From Rhizobiaceae bacterium (GTDB lineage: Bacteria; Pseudomonadota; Alphaproteobacteria; Rhizobiales; Rhizobiaceae): DNA of 64,000 nucleotides. The notes below the pieces were generated by a model, which was not told the DNA's origin, did no database searches, and was given only the letters and a program-made list of their open reading frames with translations. How positions within the stretch are numbered: position 1 is the stretch's first letter; the number at the start of each line of letters is the position of its first letter. Location of the stretch: contig JAHBYU010000020.1 of NCBI GenBank assembly GCA_019635775.1, positions 1-64,000 of the forward strand, read 5' to 3'. A program made the translations under genes and the position numbers. This document shows, piece by piece, positions 1 through 9,104 of this stretch.

Positions 1-358
1 GCCCTAGGTCGGACTCGGCGGAGTGGTTCTCTAAACTGTCGGGATCGACCTCTGTTTCGCGCTTGCGACGCCTTATCTGGTCTCGCTGATGGTCGACGAT
101 AGTCGTCGCAAGAATCCTCCCCAACCAGCCACGCACAGTACGTACGTCGCGAAGCTGAAATGACTGCTCCAGGGCGCGTAAGGAGAACCGTTGAAGCACT
201 TCCTCCGCCTCGTCCCGGTCGCGGAGCCGATTTTCAAGAAAACGCATTATTTCTTGCCGTACCTCGACCAACGCTCGCTGGACGGCTGCATCGTGCGGCT
301 TGGCACCGTCGCCGTCCCAAATCCTTCCTAATGTTTCATGATCTTCATTGCGGGTCAT
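1..358 (-). CDS. ECF-type RNA polymerase sigma factor, 5' part only
   Basis: The reading frame starts with ATG at 358 and runs off the left edge, giving about 119 residues. An AGGAG sequence lies 5 bases upstream of the start. Residues about 25-100 match the sigma-70 region 2 pattern: a long helix, then an acidic stretch (RDRDEAEEVLQ), then RTVRGWLGRILATTIVDHQRD, which resembles the core-binding and -10 recognition helices of ECF sigma factors. Such factors direct core RNA polymerase to stress promoters, usually under an anti-sigma factor. No partner gene is visible because the gene is cut. The region 2 assignment is by pattern; region 4 lies outside the window. Confidence 0.72.
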   Translation of the reverse strand, partial: MTRNEDHETLGRIWDGDGAKPHDAAVQRALVEVRQEIMRFLENRLRDRDEAEEVLQRFSLRALEQSFQLRDVRTVRGWLGRILATTIVDHQRDQIRRRKRETEVDPDSLENHSAESDLG

Positions 359-471
359 TGAATGCTCCTGTCTAGTGAGCCAGAGCTTGCTCAACTATTC
401 GGTGCGCCACTTCGATGGGTAGAAATGCAGCGCACCGGTTAGCGAAACCGCGTCGCCGCGCCGAGAATTCA

Positions 472-489
472 AACGGGACATTTCCCGTT
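472..489. terminator. short hairpin, possible terminator or operator
   Basis: A 7-bp inverted repeat AACGGGA / TCCCGTT with a 4-base loop lies downstream of the minus-strand glucanase gene and upstream of the sigma factor gene. It has no U-tract, so a terminator role is uncertain; it could be a regulator site for the sigma factor promoter. The rest of 359-589 shows nothing recognisable. Confidence 0.25.
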
Positions 490-589
490 AGTCGCTCGTA
501 TCAAACACCAACGGCGAGTACGCGCCTTGCGCCAGGTTAAACATTCAGGCGATCTGGTCGGGCCTGAATCACGCTGCCAGCCCCATCTG

Positions 590-1888
590 TCAGCCCAGCC
601 ATCCTCCCTTGAATCCTGCACGCTGGAGACCTCGTCGAACGTATGGGCAGGACCGCATCAACTCCCATACCAGGCCGCTCCTTTCGTTCTCGATCATCAG
701 GATGACAGGCCCTTCGTTGAGCCCGAAGTACCATGGCGAAACCCAAAAGCCCAAGGCATTGTCGGTAGATCCGGGGTAGGTAGGATTGAAAGCGGCCTTG
801 AACCCGTAAGCGTTGGCAGCCTTCAGTTTGGCTTGATGGATACAGAACGCGATTGTAGGCCGAACGATTTCTGGAGCGAACGGCAGGGAAGCGGCGACGG
901 CCCAAGGGGCTAGGGTGCCATCGTCCGGACCGTAGGGAACTCCCCGCGCAACATAGTCTTCGAACCGACGCTCGATCCCATCTAGTTCGAGGGTGGAGGG
1001 GCCAGGACCTTCGCTCGCCGTGATGCCCCAGCAATGTTCCCCGTAGCCATCGAAACCGCGCGGGTTCTCGATCGCGTAGCGCTGCTGCACGTAGGTGGCC
1101 CGACGGCTGTTCTCGAAGTAATCGATTCCCTTGCCGCGCATGAAGGAATCCTGGAGGCCGCGGAGGTCAATCCAAACATGGGAGAGCTGATGAATGAACA
1201 GGGGGCCCGCATAGAGGTAATCGTAGCCGTAGCAATGCTCCCATCGGAATGTAGAGGTCCAGGCTTCGTAGCTGCTTCTGGGTAGGGCATGAGTAGGCGA
1301 GGCGAGGCCCAAGACATATAGCAGGAGGGCCTCGTCGTATCCTTCCCATCGATGCTTCAGGAAGCCGCCCTCGGGAGTCCAGCCGTGGGTGACGGTTTCT
1401 CCTCCGTCTAGTGCCCAGATCCAGTCGGCTCGGCGGTAAAGCTCGATTGCGAGGGTGCGTATCTCGGCTTCCGCTCGCGTATCGGCGTTGAAGAACGCTG
1501 CTGCTGTCAACCCTCCGGCCAGTAGGAACGTGCTGTCGATCGTCGAAAGCTCGCAACGCCAGGCCCGCCGGCCGGTTTCCATGTCCAGGAAGTGATAATA
1601 GAAGCCGCGGTGCCCGGTGGCGTCGGGCTCCGGCCCATGTGGGCTTTCCCAGAAGAAGCGAAGGGTAGCCAGCGTGCGCTCCGCAGCCGCCCCGCGGCTC
1701 ATGTACCCGTTCTTCACGCCGACCGGATAACATGCAAGCGCAAGTCCCGTAGCCGCGATGCTTGCCGGCCAGTTCTCTTCGGTTTTATCGCGAACTAGCC
1801 CGTTGGCCGGGTTGGCTTCCCGAACGAAGTAGTCGAAAGTCTCCCGCTGCAGTGTCGCGAGATCGTCGTCGGAGGCAGGCGTACTCAC
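590..1888 (-). CDS. GH144-type glucoamylase-like (endo-beta-1,2-glucanase family) protein
   Basis: This is a 432-residue protein of the glycoamylase-like (PF10091 / GH144) family. Characterised GH144 members cleave beta-1,2-glucans, and the same fold forms the last domain of cyclic beta-1,2-glucan synthase. Family signatures seen are RGFYYHFLDMETGRR (about 93-107), ELSTIDSTFLLAG (about 113-125), GYDEALLLYVLGLASP (about 183-198), GYGEHCWGITASEGP (about 281-295) and the aromatic C-terminus (NEGPVILMIENERSG). The length fits a complete enzyme. No signal peptide is evident, so it is probably cytoplasmic, or the start is misassigned. Translation appears to begin at GTG 1888, with no strong ribosome binding site. 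Two decayed fragments related to it lie at about 9.1 and 55.4 kb. Confidence 0.8.
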   Translation of the reverse strand: MSTPASDDDLATLQRETFDYFVREANPANGLVRDKTEENWPASIAATGLALACYPVGVKNGYMSRGAAAERTLATLRFFWESPHGPEPDATGHRGFYYHFLDMETGRRAWRCELSTIDSTFLLAGGLTAAAFFNADTRAEAEIRTLAIELYRRADWIWALDGGETVTHGWTPEGGFLKHRWEGYDEALLLYVLGLASPTHALPRSSYEAWTSTFRWEHCYGYDYLYAGPLFIHQLSHVWIDLRGLQDSFMRGKGIDYFENSRRATYVQQRYAIENPRGFDGYGEHCWGITASEGPGPSTLELDGIERRFEDYVARGVPYGPDDGTLAPWAVAASLPFAPEIVRPTIAFCIHQAKLKAANAYGFKAAFNPTYPGSTDNALGFWVSPWYFGLNEGPVILMIENERSGLVWELMRSCPYVRRGLQRAGFKGGWLG

Positions 1889-2203
1889 GACGAACCAGAC
1901 CGAATGTGCTTCAGGGAAGGGCCTCGCATCAGCAGAGCCTCAGTTGGATCGCGCAGGGGGGTCAACGGCAACCCCCTCGCGCTGTCGACAGCCCCTGGCC
2001 GCATCACATTCGCCATACGACCTGACAAACTCCCCTGAACCTCTTCCACTCTAGTTTTTGGCTCGACACGCGGGCGGCGCGACGTAGAAGAACGATGGAA
2101 TCCGGCATGCTAGCTCCCGATCATGACGACTATCCTTGACATACATCAAATCCATGGACTGGCCATGCCATATTCGGTATGGGGAGGCGTATGGAGCGTA
2201 GCA
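1889..2203. other. intergenic region with an FNR/FixK-like site
   Basis: No convincing gene is visible in this 315-base stretch. It separates the minus-strand glucanase from the IS701 remnant. The only notable sequence is the dyad described separately at 2136-2149. Confidence 0.5.
2136..2149. promoter_or_regulatory. FNR/FixK-type binding site
   Basis: TTGACATACATCAA matches the TTGA-N6-TCAA dyad bound by FNR/FixK regulators in alphaproteobacteria. Its original downstream gene may have been displaced by the IS701 remnant, so its present target is unclear. The match is to a short motif and could be chance. Confidence 0.35.
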
Positions 2204-2560
2204 TTACATTTGCATTTTTGATTTGAGATGAGCTCGCTGAGCTACGGCCTGATGAGCGCGTCGCCACAGCGACCATGCGATGACATGGGCGGGGTGGATA
2301 TGCCGTCGTGCAAGGCGGGTGGCGATGCGGCGGATTCCTGAACCGACCAGCGGATGAGCGGCGGGTTCCCGATCCTGTCCGGCGCGTCGTTTTGGGAGCG
2401 CGGCATTGGCCTCATGGCGGATGGTGGCCATCATGGCGAAGGCGAGCATGACGAGCGAAACGTGGCGATGCCAGCCGTGCCAGGATCGGCTCTCGTTGTG
2501 GTCGAGACCGAGTTCGTTCTTGAAGAAAAAGGACTTGACCTTCCACCCGCTGGAAGGGGT
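2204..2560 (-). pseudogene. IS701-family transposase, C-terminal remnant
   Basis: The minus-strand frame contains LDHNESRSWHGWHRHVSLVM and later IRRIATRLARRHIHPAHVIA and WRRAHQAVAQRAHLKSK, which are typical of the C-terminal third of IS701-family DDE transposases. The N-terminal two thirds, including most of the catalytic core, are missing, and the frame upstream of about 2560 does not look like transposase. The remnant lies directly upstream of the copper ATPase on the opposite strand, so it may mark the left border of the copper module. Confidence 0.7.
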
Positions 2561-2658
2561 AGGGATTGAAATAGCGGGGCCGGACGAGATCTGGCCGGGC
2601 CCTGCCTGCTGTCGCAAAGAATTCATTGGATGCGACACCGATGGCACCGAGGCGTTGC

Positions 2659-4734
2659 ATGACACACGTTCATCACAAAGAGCACATCGCTGAATCAGCG
2701 GGGCAGCAGCATCCAGCAGGCCACGGCAAGTCCGCTCGCGGCGACGCCGGAAACTCCAGCCATTCAGGGCACGATCACGGCGAGATGGTGGCCGACTATC
2801 GGCGAAGGTTCTGGATATCGCTCGTCCTGACCCCGCCGGTCCTGCTGCTGTCTCCGATGATCCAACACTGGTTTGGCATCCAGGGCAGCCTGGATTTCCC
2901 CGGAAGCGAGTTTCTGCTGTTCGCCCTTTCGACCGTCGCGTACGTCTATGGCGGCTGGCCTTTCCTGACGGGTTTCACGTCCGAGCTACGCGCAGGCAAG
3001 CCCGGCATGATGACGCTGATCGCGCTCGCGATCTCCGTCGCATACGTCTACTCCGCCGCCGTCACCTTCGGTCTCCCGGGCACGTCCTTTTATTGGGAGC
3101 TGGTGACGCTGATCGTCATCATGCTTCTCGGGCATTGGCTCGAGATGCGCTCGGTTATGGGCGCTTCCCGCGCACTCGAAGAGCTCGTCCGCCTGCTGCC
3201 GGACACGGCGGCGCGGCTGGACGCGTCCGGTGCTGTCACCGAGGTCCCCATCTCCGACCTCGTTCCCGGGGACCGGGTCCTCATCCGCCCTGGCGCCAAG
3301 GTCCCCGTCGACGGCGCTATCGTGGAAGGCAGGTCCTCTTTCAACGAGGCGATGCTGACAGGGGAATCGCGCCCGGTGTCGAAGGAAACGGGTGACAGCG
3401 CGATCGGCGGCGCCATCAACGGCGCGAACGTCGTCACGATCGAGGTCACGGCGACGGGCGACAAGACGTACCTGGGACAGGTCATCAACCTCGTCAGGGA
3501 GGCGCAGGCGACGCGGTCCCGCACCCAGGACGTGGCGAACCGGGCAGCGGGCTGGCTCACCTACATCGCCCTTGCAGTTGGTTTCGGATCACTCGCCTAT
3601 TGGGTCTTCGCAGGCGAGAGCTGGCAATTCGCCATCGAGCGCATGGTCACGGTGATGGTCATCGCCTGTCCCCATGCGCTGGGCCTGGCAGTGCCGCTGG
3701 TCGTGGCCGTGAGCACGTCCCTGAGCGCTGGCAGCGGGCTGCTTATCCGCGACCGCGCCGCCTTCGAGCGCGCGCGCAATCTGGATGCGGTCGTCTTCGA
3801 CAAGACCGGGACGCTGACGGAGGGGCTGTTCGGCGTAAGCGACACCGTTCTTCTCGCGGGTGGGAGCGAAGAGGAGGAACTGCGGTTTGCCGCTTCCGTC
3901 GAGAGCCATTCCGAACATCCGATCGCCCAAGGAATCGTGGCAGCCGCAAAGGAGAGGGGCATCGACTTTCCCGCTCCCGGCAATGTCCGAAACCTCACGG
4001 GTGAGGGCATCGTCGCAGAGGTCGAGGGACAGGACATCCGGATCGTCAGTCCTGGCCATCTCGCCAGACAGGGCAACCCGGTCCCGGGTAGCCGACTCGG
4101 CGAACTCGAAGCAGAAGGCAAGACCGTCGTCGTCCTCGTCCGGAACGGTGTGCCCCGCGCCCTGTTCGCGCTTGCTGACATCGTGAGGCCGGAGTCCCGG
4201 GAAGCCATCGCAGAACTGAAGGCGCTGGGCATCAGTTCCATCATGCTTACAGGAGACGCCAAGGGCGTGGCGGCGTCCGTCTCCCGCGAACTGGGTATCG
4301 AAGAGTACTTCGCCGAGGTGCTTCCCGACGAGAAGTCGGCCAAGATCAAGGAGCTACAGTCCCGCGGCCTCCAGGTGGCCATGGTCGGAGACGGCGTGAA
4401 TGACGCCCCGGCGTTGGTGCAGGCCGACCTGGGTGTCGCGATCGGCGCGGGAACCGACGTGGCCGTCGAATCCGCCGACGTGGTCCTGGTCAGAAGCGAC
4501 CCCCGGGACGTGGCAGCAATCCTTGGCCTTTCCCGCGCGACCTACAGGAAGATGGTGCAGAACCTGATCTGGGCGACCGGGTACAACGCAATCGCAATCC
4601 CGATGGCCGCCGGCATCACTTTCGGGACGGGCTTCCTGATGACCCCGGCAGTCGGTGCGGTCTTCATGTCCGCAAGCACCATCATCGTCGCCCTCAATGC
4701 CCAGTTGCTCAGGCTGTACCGGAAGACGACATGA
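2659..4734 (+). CDS. copB: CopB-type P1B copper-exporting ATPase
   Basis: This inner-membrane heavy-metal P-type ATPase probably exports copper (CopB, P1B-3 group). In order the protein shows a His-rich N-terminus (HHKEH, HSGHDHGE), paired membrane helices, the actuator motif LTGES, the transmembrane metal motif VIACPHALG (CPH instead of CPC, diagnostic for the CopB group), the phosphorylation site DKTGTLT, the SEHPIA motif, and the GDGVNDAP hinge. No CxxC metal-binding domain is present, as usual for CopB. TTG 2626 and ATG 2641 are possible upstream starts, but ATG 2659 has GAGG about 6 bases before it and begins the His-rich segment. It opens a plus-strand copper gene cluster. Confidence 0.9.
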   Translation: MTHVHHKEHIAESAGQQHPAGHGKSARGDAGNSSHSGHDHGEMVADYRRRFWISLVLTPPVLLLSPMIQHWFGIQGSLDFPGSEFLLFALSTVAYVYGGWPFLTGFTSELRAGKPGMMTLIALAISVAYVYSAAVTFGLPGTSFYWELVTLIVIMLLGHWLEMRSVMGASRALEELVRLLPDTAARLDASGAVTEVPISDLVPGDRVLIRPGAKVPVDGAIVEGRSSFNEAMLTGESRPVSKETGDSAIGGAINGANVVTIEVTATGDKTYLGQVINLVREAQATRSRTQDVANRAAGWLTYIALAVGFGSLAYWVFAGESWQFAIERMVTVMVIACPHALGLAVPLVVAVSTSLSAGSGLLIRDRAAFERARNLDAVVFDKTGTLTEGLFGVSDTVLLAGGSEEEELRFAASVESHSEHPIAQGIVAAAKERGIDFPAPGNVRNLTGEGIVAEVEGQDIRIVSPGHLARQGNPVPGSRLGELEAEGKTVVVLVRNGVPRALFALADIVRPESREAIAELKALGISSIMLTGDAKGVAASVSRELGIEEYFAEVLPDEKSAKIKELQSRGLQVAMVGDGVNDAPALVQADLGVAIGAGTDVAVESADVVLVRSDPRDVAAILGLSRATYRKMVQNLIWATGYNAIAIPMAAGITFGTGFLMTPAVGAVFMSASTIIVALNAQLLRLYRKTT

Positions 4735-4840
4735 CACGAACGACGAAACCGGAAACCGCTTCGTCTTTGATCCAGGACAAACAGCGTTGCGGCGGCGCGG
4801 TCTATCTTTGATAGTCGAGGACATTAGAAGGACGAGCAGG

Positions 4841-5266
4841 TTGCGACTGAACCTGACCAGTACGAAAAGGAAAGCGAATGCGCCGGCCCCCGCCGCGCGC
4901 CTTGTCGCTCTCCTGCTTGCCGTTCTGGTCGCCTTCTCGCTCTCCACCTTCGGCGGCGGGCACGCCCATGCAACGGGCGGGGAGGCACACGTCGCCATCG
5001 GCAACCCGGACGTCGCCGCTGCAGGCCCGCACGGGCATCAGGGGCACGCGCACGCTGTCCCATGCGACGACAGCGGCGCGGATCAGGGCGATGCGGACGA
5101 CTGCTGCATGTCGGCTACCTCGTGCGCGGTTTGCGTTCCCGTTCCCTCGGCAGGACTGACGTTGGCCACGCAAGCTGCGCCGGCGGCCCTTGTGCCTCCT
5201 TCGACGTCGCTCCCGCGTGACCCGTCGACCCTGTCGCGCCCTCCCAAGCTCTCCGTGACCGCCTGA
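4841..5266 (+). CDS. small exported His/Cys-rich protein, putative metal binder
   Basis: The likely TTG start at 4841 gives about 141 residues. A hydrophobic helix (LVALLLAVLVAFSLSTF) ends near GGGHAHATG, like a signal peptide. Next comes a His-rich segment (PHGHQGHAHA) and a DDCCMSATSCAVCVP cluster. Such layouts occur in DUF2946/CopL-like periplasmic proteins of copper clusters, but I cannot assign it to one family with certainty. It sits about 100 bases after copB and before the beta-propeller gene, probably in one operon. The frame stays open upstream into copB, so the start is uncertain. A role in binding copper in the periplasm is inference. Confidence 0.6.
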   Translation: MRLNLTSTKRKANAPAPAARLVALLLAVLVAFSLSTFGGGHAHATGGEAHVAIGNPDVAAAGPHGHQGHAHAVPCDDSGADQGDADDCCMSATSCAVCVPVPSAGLTLATQAAPAALVPPSTSLPRDPSTLSRPPKLSVTA

Positions 5267-5331
5267 GCGCACGCGCCCGCGGGTTCCGTGCGCTCCCTGA
5301 ACGGAGTCACGAACAATGAGAGTTTTTCACC

Positions 5332-6450
5332 ATGAACATGTTTACAGCAATACACGCCTCGATCTCGCGGCGAGCCGCGCTGGCCGCACTTGCGATGGCG
5401 TCCGCGCTCGCGCTCCTCATGCCCTTCGCGGGACATGCGGGGGCCGAGGCAGCTTCCTCCGGCTTTGTATACACCGCCGACGAGTACGGTAACTCTGTCA
5501 GCCGGATCGACCTTGCCTCGGGCAGGGTCGAGATCGTTCCGGTCACGGTCACGCCGCACAACGTCCAGTTCGTTCCAGGGACGGGCCGCGTTCTCGCGGT
5601 CGGCAGCCCTTTGCAGGTGGGTGCCGGCCATGGGCACGCCGAAGCCGAGGACAGCCATGGCAGCACCTCGCAGGGCGGCGGATACGGGGGCTCCGAGGCG
5701 GGCGGAGCGCTGATCGTCCTTGATCCGGCCGGCCTCGCATCGGGTCCCGCATCCACCATCGAGGTGGGAACCCATCCTGCCCACGTGATCGCAGACCCTT
5801 CGGGCAAGCGCGCCTTCGTCACTAATGCGGGCGATGATACGGTGTCGGTCATCGACCTCGCCAAAGGCGAGGCCGTGCGGGAGATCGGCACCGGGGACTA
5901 TCCGCACGGACTTCGGATGAGCCCCGCCGGCAGCGCCATCTACGTCGCCAACGTCGAGGATGGAACGGTATCCGTCATCGACACGGCCTCGCTGGAGGAG
6001 ACGGACAGGATCGAGGTCGGCAAGGCCCCGGTGCAGGTTGGCTTCACGCCAGACGGGAAGCGGGTCTACGTCTCGCTGAGGGACGAGAACAAGGTGGCGG
6101 TCATCGACACAGCGACGCGGCAGGTCACCGCCCGCATCGACGTGGGGCGGTCTCCCATCCAGATGCATGCGACCCCTGACGGACGGTTCGTCTACGTGGC
6201 GAACCAGGGAACGGAGGCCGAGCCGGACGACACGGTGTCAGTGATCGACGTGGCGAGCGGAACGGTCGTCAAGACGATCACCACTGGCAAGGGAGCGCAC
6301 GGCGTGACCGTCAGCGACGACGGCGCCCATGTGTTCGTCACCAACATCGTCGACGGCACCGTCTCCGAGATCTCCGTGGCTACGCAGTCCGTGGTTCGCA
6401 CCCACGAGGTGGGCGAGGGTCCCAACGGGATCACCTTCCAGGCGCTATGA
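5332..6450 (+). CDS. exported YVTN-family beta-propeller protein
   Basis: The 372-residue protein has an N-terminal signal peptide (two Arg, then ALAALAMASALALLMPFAGHAGA) and repeated YVTN/NHL blades: TVSVIDLAKGEAVREI, TVSVIDTASLEETDRIEVG, KVAVIDTATRQVTARIDVG and TVSVIDVASGTVVKTITTG. These build a seven-bladed propeller in the periplasm. A His/Gly-rich insert lies at about residues 100-125 (HGHAEAEDSHG, GGGYGG) and may bind metal. YncE-like proteins often accompany metal-handling or quinoprotein systems, but no enzymatic residue set is visible. It is 65 bases after the His/Cys-rich gene and 57 before the Met-rich gene, consistent with one copper operon. Confidence 0.82.
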   Translation: MNMFTAIHASISRRAALAALAMASALALLMPFAGHAGAEAASSGFVYTADEYGNSVSRIDLASGRVEIVPVTVTPHNVQFVPGTGRVLAVGSPLQVGAGHGHAEAEDSHGSTSQGGGYGGSEAGGALIVLDPAGLASGPASTIEVGTHPAHVIADPSGKRAFVTNAGDDTVSVIDLAKGEAVREIGTGDYPHGLRMSPAGSAIYVANVEDGTVSVIDTASLEETDRIEVGKAPVQVGFTPDGKRVYVSLRDENKVAVIDTATRQVTARIDVGRSPIQMHATPDGRFVYVANQGTEAEPDDTVSVIDVASGTVVKTITTGKGAHGVTVSDDGAHVFVTNIVDGTVSEISVATQSVVRTHEVGEGPNGITFQAL

Positions 6451-6507
6451 ACACGTACCCGGGCGGCGATCCCGCCGCCCGGGTCTCTCATTTCAAAGGA
6501 CAAAGCC

Positions 6508-7113
6508 ATGACAAAGATCCTCAAGACCGCATTCGCCGCAGCCATGCTGCTTTCCGCCTCTCCGGCGCTCGCCGAGGACGCCCACCATCCGGCTCCGGCC
6601 GAAACCACGGCTCCGGCTCCGGGTGAACCGGCTCCCCACCCGTCCGCTCCCGCACCGGGGGGAGCCGAGATGCCGGGCGGCATGATGGGCGGCGACATGA
6701 TGAAGATGATGCAGGAGATGATGGGCCGCCACGCCGGGATGATGCGGGGCATGATGGCCGACGGGGCGGGGATGCAGGACGGCATGATGGGGAAGATGAT
6801 GGCGCCCGAGCATGTCGAGGGGCGGATCGCGTTCCTGCGGACGGAACTCAAGGTGACGGACGCCCAGCAGCCCCTTTGGGAGGCCGTGGCCGCCGCTCTG
6901 CGGGAGAACGCGCGCGGGTCCACGGGCATGATGCAGCAGGAGCAGGATGCCCAAGGACTGCCCAACTCGCTCGAGAGGCGGGAGAAGCTGCTTTCGGCCC
7001 GTCTCGATGCCGTACGGCAACTGAGGGCAGCGGTGGAGCCGTTCTACGCTTCGCTCGACGAAGTCCAGAAGGCTGCGGCCGACAACCTGCTGATGCCGAT
7101 GGGAATGATGTGA
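6508..7113 (+). CDS. periplasmic Met-rich Spy/CpxP-like protein
   Basis: The protein is 201 residues with a clear signal peptide (AAMLLSASPALAED). A Pro/Ala spacer is followed by a strongly Met-rich stretch (GGMMGGDMMKMMQEMMGRH, then MMRGMMADG), the usual Cu(I)-binding composition. The C-terminal half resembles the Spy/CpxP LTxxQ fold (LKVTDAQQPLWEAV, then helices with RREKLLSARLDAVRQL). It ends MPMGMM. An AAAGGACAAAGCC leader precedes ATG 6508. Likely role: a periplasmic copper buffer or chaperone. Family membership comes from the pattern; copper binding is inferred from composition and neighbours. Confidence 0.8.
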   Translation: MTKILKTAFAAAMLLSASPALAEDAHHPAPAETTAPAPGEPAPHPSAPAPGGAEMPGGMMGGDMMKMMQEMMGRHAGMMRGMMADGAGMQDGMMGKMMAPEHVEGRIAFLRTELKVTDAQQPLWEAVAAALRENARGSTGMMQQEQDAQGLPNSLERREKLLSARLDAVRQLRAAVEPFYASLDEVQKAAADNLLMPMGMM

Positions 7114-7206
7114 CCGTCAGACCGGGCGCTCAGCAAGGCGCGCGCTAGCTGTCGCCGAAACCATGCACGATTTTCCAATCACCGCGAACAAGGAAGCGAA
7201 CCTCGA

Positions 7207-7665
7207 ATGAACACCTACAGCAGATCCCTCTTCGCCGCGCTGGCGGCGCTCGTTGCGTCTACTGCGGTCTCTATGGCCGCGGCCGAGATGACCGTTTACA
7301 AGACACCTTGGTGCGGCTGCTGCCATGCCTGGGCGGAGGCGGTTGAGAAGGCCGGATACAAGGTGTCCACGGTCGACCTCGAAGACCTTTCGGCCATCAG
7401 GAAGCAGGCCGGGGTGCCAGCAGAGATGGAAGGCTGCCACATAGCTGCCGTGGACGGCTATTTCCTCGAAGGCCACGTTCCGCTAGAAGCGATCGGGAAG
7501 CTGCTCTCCGAGGGGCCCGAGGTCGCGGGCCTGGCGGTTCCCGGAATGCCGCAGGGGTCGCTCGGCATGGGGGAGGATCCTGTAGCCAGCTACGAGGTCT
7601 ATGCCGTTCCACGCGACGCCTCCGAGGCGCCGTCGGTATTCTACAAGGCGGGCACCCAGAAGTAG
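7207..7665 (+). CDS. DUF411 exported metal-binding protein
   Basis: The 152-residue protein has a signal peptide (AALAALVASTAVSMAAAE) and the DUF411 core: MTVYKTPWCGCCHAWAEAV, then AGVPAEMEGCHIAAVDGYFLEGHVP. The CGCC pair plus Cys in EGCH are the conserved putative metal ligands of the family. Members are common in copper and silver resistance clusters and are thought to bind copper in the periplasm. The gene lies 93 bases after the Met-rich gene on the same strand. Confidence 0.88.
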   Translation: MNTYSRSLFAALAALVASTAVSMAAAEMTVYKTPWCGCCHAWAEAVEKAGYKVSTVDLEDLSAIRKQAGVPAEMEGCHIAAVDGYFLEGHVPLEAIGKLLSEGPEVAGLAVPGMPQGSLGMGEDPVASYEVYAVPRDASEAPSVFYKAGTQK

Positions 7666-7717
7666 GCGGCTGGAGACGATCGATGCCACCGCGCCCCTGA
7701 CTTGACTGGAAAGAACC

Positions 7718-9076
7718 ATGGTCTATCGAAGTGAAACTCGGCGGCCAAGTCCCGGCTCAGGCTCGCCGGACCCGGAGCTAGATGTGGAGTTGCTGAACAC
7801 CAGCTGCTTCTGCATCAGCCTGGACCGTGCAGAACTCAGCCGGGCCTTTCTGGCGAATCCGGAATCACCCGCTATCCTTCCGGCCATGGGTGACAGATAT
7901 GCCCATATGTTCGCCGCACTTCCCGTTTTCGTGTCGCGCCAGCGCCTCGAGAGAATGGCAGAAATCGTCAGGGCTGCCGAGGCGGTCATAGCGTTGCCCG
8001 CCTATCGTGATCTCGTCCTCCAGGGGATGCCCGACATAGCGCGGTTCGAACCCCGGGCGCGGGGCGTGTTCATGAGCTTCGACTTCCACCTGGCATCCGA
8101 CGAGCCCAAGCTCATCGAGATCAATACCAATGCAGGCGGCGCCCTCCTCAACCTTTCGCTGGCGCGCGCCCAACGGGCATGCTGTGAGGCAGTCAAGTCC
8201 ATGGTGCCGGGGGCGGACACGCTCGATGCCCTGGAAGAGGCCTTCTTCGACATGTTCCTCGCCGAATGGCGTCTCGAACGTGGGCAACAGCCTTTGCATC
8301 GCATTGCCATCGTCGACGAGCGTCCGGAGGAGCAGTATCTCTACCCTGAGTTTCTGTTGTTCAAGCGCCTCTTCGAGCATCACGGGATCGATGCAGTCAT
8401 AGCGGATCCCTCGGCATTGCAGTTGCGCGACGGCAGCCTCTGGCATGATCAGGGTCTTATAGATCTTGTGTACAATCGGCTCACCGATTTCACGCTGCAA
8501 GAGCCAGCTCATCAAGTTCTTCGCGAAGCCTATCTCGAACGTGCGGTGGTGCTGACGCCGCACCCCTTCGCGCATGCCTTGTATGCCAACAAACGAAATC
8601 TGGCGGTGCTCAGCGATCGCCCCGGGCTGCTCGCACTCGGGGTGCCCGACGAGATTTCAGGTACGCTGGCGACAGGTGTTCCGAAAACCGAACTCGTCGA
8701 CGCGGACAATGCAGAGTCTCTCTGGGCGCGGCGCCGAAAATTGTTCTTCAAGCCCGCCTCCGGATTTGGAAGCAGGGCAGCCTACCGCGGCGACAAGCTG
8801 ACGAGGCGCGTCTGGAGCGAGATCCTTGCCGGGGACTACGTCGCACAGGAACTTGTGTCTCCAGGCGAGCGGCTGGTCGGCGAACCTGGTCCGCCGCGGG
8901 CCTTGAAGTTCGATGTCCGCAACTACGTCTACGCGGGCCAAGTGCAGTTCGTCACCGCGCGTCTGTACCAAGGGCAGACAACGAACGCACGAACGCCAGG
9001 TGGCGGCTTCGCCCCCGTGTTCACGACCGCAGCGACGGATCTCACCGGTTGCGTCCACGGGAGGGATTGTCCTTGA
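7718..9076 (+). CDS. ATP-grasp-like protein of unknown substrate
   Basis: The protein is 452 residues with no signal peptide. Motifs such as GVFMSFDFHLASDEPKLIEI followed by NTNAGG (about 116-142), KLFFKPASGFGSRAAYRG (about 341-358), DYVAQELVSPGE and ALKFDVRNYVYAGQVQ resemble an ATP-grasp ligase fold (a Lys in the FKP segment, acidic metal ligands late), close to glutathionylspermidine-synthase-like or circularly permuted ATP-grasp proteins. It would join a carboxylate to an amine or thiol. It follows the DUF411 gene by 52 bases, with GGAAAG before ATG 7718, so it seems to be the last gene of the copper cluster. Substrate and exact family are not known to me. Confidence 0.6.
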   Translation: MVYRSETRRPSPGSGSPDPELDVELLNTSCFCISLDRAELSRAFLANPESPAILPAMGDRYAHMFAALPVFVSRQRLERMAEIVRAAEAVIALPAYRDLVLQGMPDIARFEPRARGVFMSFDFHLASDEPKLIEINTNAGGALLNLSLARAQRACCEAVKSMVPGADTLDALEEAFFDMFLAEWRLERGQQPLHRIAIVDERPEEQYLYPEFLLFKRLFEHHGIDAVIADPSALQLRDGSLWHDQGLIDLVYNRLTDFTLQEPAHQVLREAYLERAVVLTPHPFAHALYANKRNLAVLSDRPGLLALGVPDEISGTLATGVPKTELVDADNAESLWARRRKLFFKPASGFGSRAAYRGDKLTRRVWSEILAGDYVAQELVSPGERLVGEPGPPRALKFDVRNYVYAGQVQFVTARLYQGQTTNARTPGGGFAPVFTTAATDLTGCVHGRDCP

Positions 9077-9104
9077 AAGCCGATCTCGGGCGCTGCGCCC
9101 GATG

